Positions 1 to 7,603 of a stretch of DNA of 8,879 nt are shown here, one piece after another; the first letter of the stretch is position 1, and every line of letters starts with the position of its first letter. The notes beneath the pieces were generated by a model. It made no database searches and was not told the origin of the DNA. It worked only from the letters and a program-made list of their open reading frames with translations. The stretch is taken from positions 1 to 8,879 of the forward strand of contig CADCPU010000145.1 in assembly GCA_902803365.1 (NCBI GenBank), given 5' to 3'. Origin of the DNA: Oscillospiraceae bacterium. Its GTDB lineage: Bacteria > Bacillota_A > Clostridia > Saccharofermentanales > Saccharofermentanaceae. The translations under genes were made by a program, and so were the position numbers.

Positions 1-68
1 CAACAAAGACAGCAAAAACAGCTAAGAGTACTGCTACAAAGACTAAGAAGATCAAGGATAAGAAATAA
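1..68 (+). CDS. 3' end of an unidentified gene with a Lys/Thr/Ala-rich C-terminus (partial)
   Basis: Only the last 21 codons and the TAA stop (66-68) are present; the first whole codon starts at base 3. The visible peptide is almost entirely Lys, Thr and Ala, with a few Ser, Ile and Asp (TKTAKTAKSTATKTKK, then IKDKK). It has no recognisable domain and looks like a disordered basic tail. The stop codon overlaps the ribosome binding site of glgC, and no terminator lies between them, so this gene belongs to the same operon. In many bacteria glgB (glycogen branching enzyme) precedes glgC, so a branching enzyme with a basic tail is a reasonable guess, but nothing visible proves it. The tail resembles in style the longer Lys/Ala tail on GlgA downstream. 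Confidence 0.75.
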   Translation, partial: TKTAKTAKSTATKTKKIKDKK

Positions 69-73
69 GGAGG
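67..73 (+). promoter_or_regulatory. Shine-Dalgarno site of glgC overlapping the upstream stop codon
   Basis: AAGGAGG lies seven bases before the ATG at 81 and shares its first two bases with the TAA stop of the preceding gene. The overlap supports the chosen glgC start. It also suggests that ribosomes finishing the upstream gene can re-initiate on glgC. Confidence 0.85.
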
Positions 74-80
74 TAACAAA

Positions 81-1340
81 ATGGCTAAAGCTGAAACCGT
101 TGCAATGATACTTGCAGGTGGACAGGGTTCAAGACTTGGAGTCCTTACCAAAAAGATCGCAAAACCGGCCGTTCCGTTCGGCAGCAGATACAGGATCATA
201 GATTTCCCTCTGTCAAATTGTGTTAATTCAGGTATTGAAAGAGTAGGTGTACTTTCACAGTACCAGCCTCTCGCACTTAATACTTATGTAGGTAACGGAC
301 ATCCGTGGGATTTGGATCGTAACAACTGTGGTGCTTACATCCTTCCTCCTTATCAGAAGTCAGGCAAGAGCGATTGGTACAAGGGTACCGCGAATGCCAT
401 CTTCCAGAACATGGACTTCCTGGATGACTTTAATCCGAAGTATGTTCTGATCCTCTCAGGAGACCATATCTACAAGATGAACTATCATGCAATGCTCAAG
501 GCACACATCGCACACGGTGCTGATGCTACGCTTGCAGTTTACGAAGTACCGTGGGAGGAAGCTTCCAGATTCGGTATCCTCAACACAGAGGAAGACGACG
601 TTATCACAGAGTTCGTAGAAAAGCCTGCTAAGCCTGAGAGTAATCTCGCATCGATGGGTGTCTATATATTCAACTGGAGCGTCTTGAGGAAAGCACTTAT
701 TGAAGACGAGAACGATCCTGAGTCCAACAACGACTTCGGTAAGAATATCGTCCCTAAGCTCCTGGCTCAGGGCAACAAGCTCTTCGCATACAGATTCTCC
801 GGATATTGGAAGGACGTCGGAACGATCGCTTCTTTGTGGGAGACGAACATGGATATCCTCGATAAGCCTGAGGAGATCAACCTCGTTGACAGAGCATGGC
901 GTATCTACAGCAGAAACCCTGTTAAGCCTTCACACTTCATCGGACCTGAGGGCAAGGTTTCCAATTCCGCTATGACAGACGGATGCAGGATCTACGGATC
1001 CGTCATCCATTCCGTTCTTTCCGATTCCGTAGTCGTTGAACGCGGTGCGGTCGTTAAGGACTGTGTATTGCTTCCTGGCGTAGTCGTTAAGGCGGGCGCA
1101 CATATCGAGCGTTGTATCGTTGATTTCGGAACCGTAATCGGCGAGGACGTAAGAGCAGGTGCAAACGTTGACGGTGAAGGACCTTACACGAATCATAAGA
1201 TATGTTCCGAAGGTATCGTAGTTTTCGAGCGCGGACTCGTGATCAAGAAGGGTGCGGTCATCCCGGGTAACTCCATGATCGACACGGACCTCGAAGTCAG
1301 CGATGAAGACAACGTCATCGAGAGCGTATTCAGAGTATAA
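81..1340 (+). CDS. glgC: Glucose-1-phosphate adenylyltransferase, catalytic subunit GlgC
   Basis: This enzyme makes ADP-glucose and pyrophosphate from ATP and glucose-1-phosphate, the committed and usually rate-setting step of bacterial glycogen synthesis, in the cytoplasm. The 419-residue length is normal for the family. The nucleotidyltransferase domain fills roughly residues 1-270. It has the N-terminal nucleotide loop [10 protein letters not shown] at 11-20, followed by KPAVPFG at 28-34. The catalytic-loop motif SGDHIY is at 126-131, the sugar-phosphate motif EKP at 180-182, SMG at 191-193 and GYWKDVGT at 241-248. Residues from about 290 onward form a left-handed beta-helix of hexapeptide-like repeats. 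All catalytic motifs are intact. The start is supported by a strong AAGGAGG seven bases upstream. Eighteen bases separate it from glgD, its usual regulatory partner in Bacillota. Confidence 0.97.
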   Translation: MAKAETVAMILAGGQGSRLGVLTKKIAKPAVPFGSRYRIIDFPLSNCVNSGIERVGVLSQYQPLALNTYVGNGHPWDLDRNNCGAYILPPYQKSGKSDWYKGTANAIFQNMDFLDDFNPKYVLILSGDHIYKMNYHAMLKAHIAHGADATLAVYEVPWEEASRFGILNTEEDDVITEFVEKPAKPESNLASMGVYIFNWSVLRKALIEDENDPESNNDFGKNIVPKLLAQGNKLFAYRFSGYWKDVGTIASLWETNMDILDKPEEINLVDRAWRIYSRNPVKPSHFIGPEGKVSNSAMTDGCRIYGSVIHSVLSDSVVVERGAVVKDCVLLPGVVVKAGAHIERCIVDFGTVIGEDVRAGANVDGEGPYTNHKICSEGIVVFERGLVIKKGAVIPGNSMIDTDLEVSDEDNVIESVFRV

Positions 1341-1358
1341 AGGGGAGGAATTGGATTT

Positions 1359-2468
1359 ATGATTTCAGAAGCAATGGGTTTGATCTTGGCCGACAACAAA
1401 AAGATCTCACTTGGCGAGCTTTCAGGTCCTCGTGCCCTGTCTGCTATGCCTTTTGCGGGAAGATACAGGATCATAGATTTTGTTCTCTCGAATATGGTAA
1501 ATACCGGTATCAATAATGTGGGCGTGCTCACATACAACAAATACAAGTCATTGATGGACCACTTGGGAACTGGTGCCGCATGGAGCTTGGACAGAAAGAA
1601 CGACGGACTTCATATCCTTCCGCCTTACGTTAATTCAGAAGCAACGAATATCGCAGGCGACGAGGAGATGGCAGGTATCATCGACTTTCTCCGCACATCA
1701 CGTTCCACATACGTTATCGTTGCAAACAGTAACGTAGTCCTCAATACGACATTTGATGATTTCATCAAGTCACATCAGGACAACAATGCCGACATCTCCA
1801 TCATGTATAACAGAGACGGCACGAAGTTCGGTAACCCGAGCTACATCATCGATGTTGATAACGACGGATTCGTAAAGGATATGCTCTACAATCCTCAGAA
1901 GTCCGCATCCAACAGATCTAGCCTCGGTATCATCTGCGTAAGAAGAGATCTCCTTATCGATCTCATCGCTAAGCAGATGGCACACGGCGCTTCACACTTC
2001 GGTGTTCATTCGTTCGTTAAGATGTTTGACGAACTTAAGGTATATGCATACGAGTACAGCGGAATCGCACTTCGTATCAACAGCGTCAAGACATATTTCG
2101 ACGCTTCCATGAACCTTCTTGACGAGACGATCAGAAACGATCTCTTCTGGAACGGCGAGCCGGTCTACACGAAGGTCAAGGACGAGGCACCTACGCTCTA
2201 CTTCAACAATGCGCAGATCTCCAATGCGATCGTATCCGACGGTTGCAGGATCTACGGAAGCGTTGAGGAATCCGTATTGTTCCGTGGCGTAACGATCTCC
2301 AAGAATACGACTATCAAGAACTGCATCATAATGCAGGATGCGCATATCTCCGAGAATTGTCATCTTGAGAATGTGATCCTCGATAAGAATGCGATCGTAA
2401 GGCCGGGTATCAGACTCGTAGGTCACAGAGACTTCCCGGTAGTAATAGGAAAGGGCGCAGGTATCTGA
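1359..2468 (+). CDS. glgD: Non-catalytic/regulatory glucose-1-phosphate adenylyltransferase subunit GlgD
   Basis: GlgD is a paralogue of GlgC. In Bacillota it associates with GlgC and raises the activity of the complex while being itself inactive or nearly so. At 369 residues it is shorter than GlgC. The fold is clear: RYRIIDFVLSN and LDRKNDGLHILPPY match the GlgC N-domain, and DGCRIYGSV with following hexapeptide repeats matches the beta-helix. The catalytic signatures are gone. The glycine-rich nucleotide loop is replaced by LILADNKKISLGEL near residues 8-21, and the SGDH motif is replaced by ANSNVV. This pattern is that of GlgD, not of a second GlgC. A purine-rich site, GGGGAGG at 1342-1348, lies ten bases before the ATG. 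The stop is one base from the glgA start, which suggests translational coupling. Confidence 0.95.
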   Translation: MISEAMGLILADNKKISLGELSGPRALSAMPFAGRYRIIDFVLSNMVNTGINNVGVLTYNKYKSLMDHLGTGAAWSLDRKNDGLHILPPYVNSEATNIAGDEEMAGIIDFLRTSRSTYVIVANSNVVLNTTFDDFIKSHQDNNADISIMYNRDGTKFGNPSYIIDVDNDGFVKDMLYNPQKSASNRSSLGIICVRRDLLIDLIAKQMAHGASHFGVHSFVKMFDELKVYAYEYSGIALRINSVKTYFDASMNLLDETIRNDLFWNGEPVYTKVKDEAPTLYFNNAQISNAIVSDGCRIYGSVEESVLFRGVTISKNTTIKNCIIMQDAHISENCHLENVILDKNAIVRPGIRLVGHRDFPVVIGKGAGI

Positions 2469-2469
2469 T

Positions 2470-4149
2470 ATGGACAAGATCAAGGTTTTATTTGTTTCAT
2501 CTGAGGTCAGCCCGTTCGCCAAGGTAGGCGGACTTGCTGACGTAGTAGGAGCTCTTCCGGTCGAGCTCAACAAGGCCGACATCGATGCAAGAGTGATCCT
2601 TCCTTTGTATCGCAAGATCAAGGTAAAGTATAACGAAGATCTCAAGTTCATCGGATGGAAGATGGTCCACATGGGTTGGAGATCCCTCTATGCAGGTCTC
2701 TTCGAACTCGAGATGAACGGAACCAAGTTCTACTTCGTAGATAACGAATATTATTTTAACTTTGACAGTGTTTACGTAGAGTATGTTTTCGATATCGAGA
2801 GATATTGCTTCTTCCAGAGAGCAGTCCTCGACTTCATGGGCGACTTCATGAACTTCGAGCCTAACGTTCTCCACTGTAACGACTGGCAGACGGGTATGAT
2901 GCCGATGCTCCTCGATGCTCACTTCAAAAAGCACGGATATCACACTGACGTTCAGACGGTATTCACGATCCACAACCTGAAGTATCAGGGCGTTCATGCA
3001 GTAGACGTCGTAAGAGATATGCTCGATCTTCCTGATGAATATATCCGTGACGAATTCTGTATCAAGGATCGTGCCATCAACTTCATGAAGGCAGGTATCG
3101 TTTATTCCAATTCCGTAACGACAGTATCTCCTACATATGCTTATGAGATCATGACGGATTACTACGGTGAGGGCTTGAACCAGACACTGCAGCGCTATGC
3201 ATATAAAGTGTCCGGTATCATCAACGGTATCAACGATCTTGAGTATGATCCTTCAACGGATAACAAGATCCCTGCAAAGTACAACATCAAGACATTCAAG
3301 AAGGGCAAGGCTATCTGTAAGGAATCCTTGCAGAAGCAGTTGAACCTCGACGTCAACCCTCGCGCACCTCTTTGTGTAATGATCTCAAGACTCGTAGATC
3401 AGAAGGGCTTGGATCTTCTCCTTTATGTTTTGGATGAGATGCTCTTTGACGGTATGCAGGTGGTCATCCTCGGAACAGGTGACGCATATTACGAGCGTGC
3501 TCTCGTAAGCATCGCAGATCGTAATCCCGGTAAGATGTGTGCTTGCATCGACTTTGATAACGGACTTGCGCATACGATGTATGCGGCAGCAGATATCTTC
3601 CTTATGCCGAGTATCTTTGAGCCTTGTGGACTTTCACAGCTCGTATCCATGGCTTACGGTACAGTTCCTGTCGTTCGTGAGACGGGCGGACTTAAGGATA
3701 CCGTTATCCCTTATAACGAGTTCACGGGCGAAGGTAACGGCTTCTCGTTTGCGAACATCAACGCTCACGAGTTCCTCTTCATCACGAAGTATGCTTGCGA
3801 TCTTTACAGAAATCGTCCTGAGGTCTGGGATAACATCATCAAGGCCGGCATGAGCGGCGATTATTCCTGGAAGAAGAGCGCAGCCGAGTATATCGGTCTT
3901 TACTCCCTCATCACTGGTATCCCTTATATCAAGGAAGTAAAGGACGCAGCTCCTGCTCCTAAGAAGGAAGCAAAGGCTGAGAAGGCAGAGGAGGCTAAGG
4001 AAGCTAAGGCTCCTGCCAAGAAGGCGGCAACTAAGAAGCCTGCAGCTAAAAAGCCGGCGGCTAAGAAAACTGCAGCAGCAAAGAAACCTGCAGCCAAAAA
4101 GCCTGCTGCAAAGAAGGCTCCTGAAGAGAAGCCTGCTGAAGAAAAGTAA
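2470..4149 (+). CDS. glgA: Glycogen synthase GlgA (GT5) with a Lys/Ala-rich C-terminal tail
   Basis: This glycosyltransferase family 5 enzyme adds glucose from ADP-glucose to the non-reducing ends of alpha-1,4-glucan. The GT-B core covers residues 1 to about 490, close to the usual 475-490 for the whole protein. Visible signatures are the ADP-glucose-binding KVGGLADV at 18-25, HCNDWQTG at 135-142, SRLVDQKG at 306-313, FEPCGLSQ at 383-390 and RETGGLKDTV at 403-412. All are intact, so an active synthase is expected. The remaining 69 residues (about 491-559) are extra: 25 Ala, 23 Lys, 9 Pro and 9 Glu, with five AAKK units between 525 and 549. Such a tail should be disordered and basic (about +13). 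The gene starts one base after the glgD stop with only a weak AGGAAAGG further upstream, so it probably depends on coupled translation. Confidence 0.97.
   Translation: MDKIKVLFVSSEVSPFAKVGGLADVVGALPVELNKADIDARVILPLYRKIKVKYNEDLKFIGWKMVHMGWRSLYAGLFELEMNGTKFYFVDNEYYFNFDSVYVEYVFDIERYCFFQRAVLDFMGDFMNFEPNVLHCNDWQTGMMPMLLDAHFKKHGYHTDVQTVFTIHNLKYQGVHAVDVVRDMLDLPDEYIRDEFCIKDRAINFMKAGIVYSNSVTTVSPTYAYEIMTDYYGEGLNQTLQRYAYKVSGIINGINDLEYDPSTDNKIPAKYNIKTFKKGKAICKESLQKQLNLDVNPRAPLCVMISRLVDQKGLDLLLYVLDEMLFDGMQVVILGTGDAYYERALVSIADRNPGKMCACIDFDNGLAHTMYAAADIFLMPSIFEPCGLSQLVSMAYGTVPVVRETGGLKDTVIPYNEFTGEGNGFSFANINAHEFLFITKYACDLYRNRPEVWDNIIKAGMSGDYSWKKSAAEYIGLYSLITGIPYIKEVKDAAPAPKKEAKAEKAEEAKEAKAPAKKAATKKPAAKKPAAKKTAAAKKPAAKKPAAKKAPEEKPAEEK
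3940..4146 (+). repeat. Coding region of the Lys/Ala/Pro-rich low-complexity tail of GlgA
   Basis: These 69 codons encode the extra C-terminal tail of GlgA. The first part (roughly residues 491-512) alternates Lys, Ala and Glu and is near neutral. The second part (525-549, bases 4042-4116) repeats AAKK five times, mostly joined by Pro or Thr, like histone H1 or AlgP-type tails. The repeat units use different synonymous codons for Ala (GCA, GCT, GCG, GCC) and Lys (AAA, AAG). The repetition is therefore at the protein level and is not a fresh DNA slippage product. Confidence 0.85.
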
Positions 4150-4167
4150 CAGGAGAGTTTTGACCTG

Positions 4168-6249
4168 ATGTTTAAGCATGCGTCACGTTTGTCGGAATAC
4201 AGGCGCCCGTTCGGTGCCGCTCCGGCCGGAAGCAATGTTGAATTGATATTCGAAGCGACTAAGGATAGCACGGACGTAGTTCTGTGCTATTCTTACGGTT
4301 TATATGGATTCTCCTACCACGAGGAGCCGATGAACTCCAAGGGCAGGAAATACAAGATAGAGCTGATGCTCCCGGTAGAGGCCGGACTGCTGTTCTACTG
4401 GTTCAGGGCATCGGTTCCTTATGCGACCGCCAAAAAACTCCTGCCTGAGATGGAGGATCAGTTCAGGTTCAAGCACTGGCCTGATACGGTCTATCTGTAC
4501 TATGTTTTCGATCCCGAATCGCAAAATGGCGGAGGCAGGCTGTATTTCGAGCCACCGAAGATCGGCGTAGAAGAAGATAAGTATCCGTACGCCTGGCAGA
4601 TCACGGTCTATGATGAGTCCTTTAAGACACCCGATTTTCTTAAGGGTGCGAGGATCTATCAGATCTTCCCGGACAGGTTTAACAGAGGCAAGGATCATTC
4701 ATATAAGAAGATAAGTCCGGCGTTCAAGCGCCCCGAGCGCATCTGGCACAAGGACTGGAACGAAGATGTCGATATCTACGGCAAGCCCGAGACAGGTTAC
4801 CTCGCGTGTGATTTCTTCGGAGGCACGCTCGACGGTATTCGCGAAAAGCTGGATTACATCCAATCTCTCGGAATAACGGTCCTTTACTTGAATCCGATAT
4901 TCGAGGCAAGGTCGAGCCATCGTTATGACACGGCCGATTATATGAATGTCGATCCGATCCTCGGAGGCAATGAGGCATTTGAGAGGCTTGCAGCCGAATG
5001 CAAAGAGCGCGGTATCAAGATCATCCTTGACGGCGTATTCAGCCACACGGGTGCAGACAGCAGATATTTTAATAAGTTCGACCGATATGAGGGAACCGGT
5101 GCTTACAGATCGTTCCTTGAAGGAAGCGAGAGTAAGTACAGATCCTGGTATAACTTTACGGAGATCAAGGACGGTGAGGCATTTTATGAGTCCTGGTGGG
5201 GATTCCCGGATCTTCCGAACGTTAATGAAGACGACTTATCTTACAGAAGATTCATCTTCGGTAAGGGCGGGGTAGTCGATACCTGGATCCAAAGAGGTGC
5301 TTCGGGCTTCAGGCTCGATGTCTCCGATGAGCTTCCTGACAGCTTTATCCGTCAGATGCGCAAGACCGTTGCAGAGTATTCGAACGGAACGGGCGCTGTT
5401 ATCGGAGAAGTCTGGGAGGATGCGAGCAACAAATGCTCGTACGGCTCGTACAGAGACTTCATGCTAGGAAGGACTCACGACAGCGTTATGGGATACACGT
5501 TCCGTGACGGACTATTGAATTTCCTTAAGGGCAATATCAACGCACCGATGTTCAACTCTTATATGGAGGGCTTCAGGGAGAGGTATCCTGCTCAGGGCTA
5601 CTACTCCATGATGAACCTTATCTCTTCACACGACGTCCCGCGTGCGATAACGGAGATGGCAGGTGAGGAGGATCCGGGCGACCGCGAACTCCAAAAGGAG
5701 ATCACTCTGAGCGAGGACGAACTTAAGCTCGGATCAAAGCTCATGCGTATGGCATATGCTTTCCAGACGGGCTATATCGGTGCTTCCTGCATATACTACG
5801 GCGATGAGATCCTGATGGAAGGATACAGGGATCCGTTTAACAGAAGAACGTATCCTTGGGGCGCTGAGAGCGAAGAAGGCCTTGCGCAGCTTCAGTTCGT
5901 AAGGCAGATCTCGCACTTAAGGGATGAGCATCCCGTATTGAGGACGGGCTTCTACAAGACGTTGTTCGCGGAAGAGAACATGCTTGTTTTCGAGCGCACT
6001 CTCGACAAGAATAGAAAGGACTATTTTGGTAATAAGGTTGTCGACGGAAGTCGAAGGGTTGTATTATTATTAAATAGTGATGCTACAAGATACTTGAGCA
6101 TGGACAACAAGACCGGCAACTTCACGATAAGTGAAGAAGGCGAAGATGATGAGCTCTATATCGTCAACATAAGACCTGATGAAGATGTTGAGCTTACCAT
6201 ACCGCCGAGAAGTCTGTTGTTTATCATATACACTGAATCGGAGGTATAA
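4168..6249 (+). CDS. Cytoplasmic GH13 alpha-glucan hydrolase (neopullulanase / maltodextrin glucosidase-like)
   Basis: The 693-residue protein belongs to glycoside hydrolase family 13 and should hydrolyse alpha-1,4 and possibly alpha-1,6 bonds in glycogen-derived maltodextrins. Residues 1 to about 130 form an N-terminal beta domain beginning YRRPFGAAPAG, as in CBM34-bearing neopullulanase/cyclomaltodextrinase relatives. The TIM barrel starts near YQIFPDRF (164-171). Conserved motifs follow: HRYDTADY at 251-258, region I DGVFSH at 288-293, region II GFRLDVSDE with nucleophile Asp384, region III GEVWEDA with acid/base Glu414, and region IV SSHD ending at Asp489. A C-terminal beta domain ends the protein. 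There is no signal peptide, so it acts inside the cell. Region I has Ser where many GH13 enzymes have Asn. AGGAG at 4151-4155 lies 12 bases before the ATG. Exact specificity (pullulanase, neopullulanase or alpha-glucosidase) cannot be read from sequence. Confidence 0.92.
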   Translation: MFKHASRLSEYRRPFGAAPAGSNVELIFEATKDSTDVVLCYSYGLYGFSYHEEPMNSKGRKYKIELMLPVEAGLLFYWFRASVPYATAKKLLPEMEDQFRFKHWPDTVYLYYVFDPESQNGGGRLYFEPPKIGVEEDKYPYAWQITVYDESFKTPDFLKGARIYQIFPDRFNRGKDHSYKKISPAFKRPERIWHKDWNEDVDIYGKPETGYLACDFFGGTLDGIREKLDYIQSLGITVLYLNPIFEARSSHRYDTADYMNVDPILGGNEAFERLAAECKERGIKIILDGVFSHTGADSRYFNKFDRYEGTGAYRSFLEGSESKYRSWYNFTEIKDGEAFYESWWGFPDLPNVNEDDLSYRRFIFGKGGVVDTWIQRGASGFRLDVSDELPDSFIRQMRKTVAEYSNGTGAVIGEVWEDASNKCSYGSYRDFMLGRTHDSVMGYTFRDGLLNFLKGNINAPMFNSYMEGFRERYPAQGYYSMMNLISSHDVPRAITEMAGEEDPGDRELQKEITLSEDELKLGSKLMRMAYAFQTGYIGASCIYYGDEILMEGYRDPFNRRTYPWGAESEEGLAQLQFVRQISHLRDEHPVLRTGFYKTLFAEENMLVFERTLDKNRKDYFGNKVVDGSRRVVLLLNSDATRYLSMDNKTGNFTISEEGEDDELYIVNIRPDEDVELTIPPRSLLFIIYTESEV

Positions 6250-6252
6250 GTT

Positions 6253-7533
6253 ATGAGTAAATGTCCTGCATGCGGAGCGGAGACCGAAGGTAAGTTCTGT
6301 GAATTTTGCGGAGCAGAGATGCCTGTAGAAGGTGCAGCTCCTGCAGCGGCAGCTGGTTCTGCCGAGACACCGGCACAGGAGGATTACGGTACCGAACAGT
6401 ACGGCAACGAAGATGTAGCCGGCAAGGAAGAATACGGTACAGAAGATTACGGCGCATCAAACGAGCCCGTTATCGAGAAGACGATGGAGGTAACCGACAA
6501 GAAGTGTCCTTCTTGCGGCGGTACACTCGTTTTCGATCCTGAGACGGGAGGACTCACTTGTGAGTTCTGCGGATATCAGAGAGAACTTCCTAAGCCTGAG
6601 GCAGGCCAGGAGATAGTCGAGATGGACTTCGAGAGTGCGAAGAACCGTGCAAGCTTCGACTGGGGTAACAAGATGAAGACAGTCTGCTGCCAGCAGTGCG
6701 GCGGTGAGACAGTATACGATGCACTCGAGACAGCTGCCGTATGTCCTTTCTGCGGATCTACGAGCGTTATGCCTGTTGAGGGTATCGAAGATGTTATGGC
6801 ACCGGGCGGTGTTGTTCCGTTCGCCATCACAGAGAAGCAGGCTGCTGATCTTTTCAGAGCATGGATGAGCCACAAGTGGTTTGCTCCTAATGATGCAAAG
6901 AAGAGCTGTTCAGCCAAGGGCTTTAACGGCGTTTATCTCCCTTATTGGACATACGATTCCGATACGACATCGAGATATACTGCTCAGGTCGGTTACGACA
7001 AGAAGCAGGGCGACAAGACCGTTACGACATGGAAGAACACGAGCGGTGTCTATACCGAGTTCATCGATGACTTTACGGTATTTGCAAGTAACAAGACAGA
7101 CAACAATCCTTACATCAAGAGCGTATCGACGTTCGACTTCAGCAAGCTCCGTCCTTATACGCCTGAGATCGTTGCAGGCTTTGGTGCCGAGCGTTACTCA
7201 GTAGGTCTTGATGACGGATGGAAGGTTGCTCAGGCAGGCATCAAGAGAAGGTTGTCCAGCAACATGAGCTCCACGATCAGACGTAATGCCAAGGCTGATC
7301 ACGTTCGTAACCTTCAGTTCTCGACGGCTTACGACAATATCACGTTCAAGTATCTGCTCGCGCCTGTATGGCTCGCAGCATTCAAGTACAAGGATAAGGT
7401 CTACAACATCGTTATCAACGGTCAGACAGGTAAGGTAGGCGGCGCATCCCCGATCTCGCCGATCAAGGTTGCACTCTTCGTCCTGGGTCTCATCGTTCTT
7501 GCGATCATCCTGTACTACTTCTTCGGAAACTGA
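6253..7533 (+). CDS. Membrane-anchored protein with multiple zinc ribbons, function unknown
   Basis: The 426-residue protein has three cysteine clusters that look like zinc ribbons. Cys4/7/16/19 form a short N-terminal ribbon (CPAC and CEFC). Cys85/88/103/106 form a TFIIB-type ribbon (CPSC and CEFC). Cys136/139/154/157 form a third (CQQC and CPFC), with an additional Cys at 135. Residues 21-80 are an acidic, Ala-rich, probably disordered linker containing two copies of a YGTExYG motif. Residues 180-400 form a soluble domain including LPYWTYDSDTTSRYTAQVGY, reminiscent of zinc-ribbon hypothetical proteins common in Bacillota. Residues 406-424 are one hydrophobic segment with only two residues after it, so the protein is probably tail-anchored with its zinc ribbons in the cytoplasm. 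The ATG is three bases after the GH13 stop, preceded by GGAGG at 6240-6244. The role is unknown; regulation, chaperoning or envelope assembly would all be guesses. Confidence 0.9.
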   Translation: MSKCPACGAETEGKFCEFCGAEMPVEGAAPAAAAGSAETPAQEDYGTEQYGNEDVAGKEEYGTEDYGASNEPVIEKTMEVTDKKCPSCGGTLVFDPETGGLTCEFCGYQRELPKPEAGQEIVEMDFESAKNRASFDWGNKMKTVCCQQCGGETVYDALETAAVCPFCGSTSVMPVEGIEDVMAPGGVVPFAITEKQAADLFRAWMSHKWFAPNDAKKSCSAKGFNGVYLPYWTYDSDTTSRYTAQVGYDKKQGDKTVTTWKNTSGVYTEFIDDFTVFASNKTDNNPYIKSVSTFDFSKLRPYTPEIVAGFGAERYSVGLDDGWKVAQAGIKRRLSSNMSSTIRRNAKADHVRNLQFSTAYDNITFKYLLAPVWLAAFKYKDKVYNIVINGQTGKVGGASPISPIKVALFVLGLIVLAIILYYFFGN

Positions 7534-7551
7534 TAACTATTCGAACTTACG

Positions 7552-7583
7552 GGTGTCCCGGTATCTGCCGGGGCACCTTTTTT
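7552..7583 (+). terminator. Intrinsic terminator of the glycogen operon
   Basis: A 10-bp stem (GGTGTCCCGG at 7552-7561 pairing with CCGGGGCACC at 7568-7577, including one G-T pair) closes a six-base loop and runs directly into six T residues (7578-7583). It starts 19 bases after the zinc-ribbon gene stop. It is the first strong terminator seen since the window start, which marks the 3' end of the operon. Confidence 0.93.
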
Positions 7584-7603
7584 ATGTTCTCGAAAAAGGG
7601 AAT

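Noticed and set aside
1992..2672. A 226-codon minus-strand open frame across the glgD/glgA junction
   Set aside because: It lies opposite two well-supported genes, has no family resemblance, and ignores the codon pattern of the neighbourhood.
4042..4116. Repeated units that might suggest a CRISPR or tandem DNA repeat
   Set aside because: The units are short, in frame, code for AAKK, and vary at synonymous positions. There are no spacers.
3634..4271. Two minus-strand open frames opposite the end of glgA, one rich in Leu/Ser/Arg and one rich in Ala/Phe that looks membrane-like
   Set aside because: They are antisense readings of the Lys/Ala repeat tail, where few stop codons can occur. The hydrophobic look is a by-product of complementing GCN and AAR codons. 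No ribosome binding site or homology supports them.
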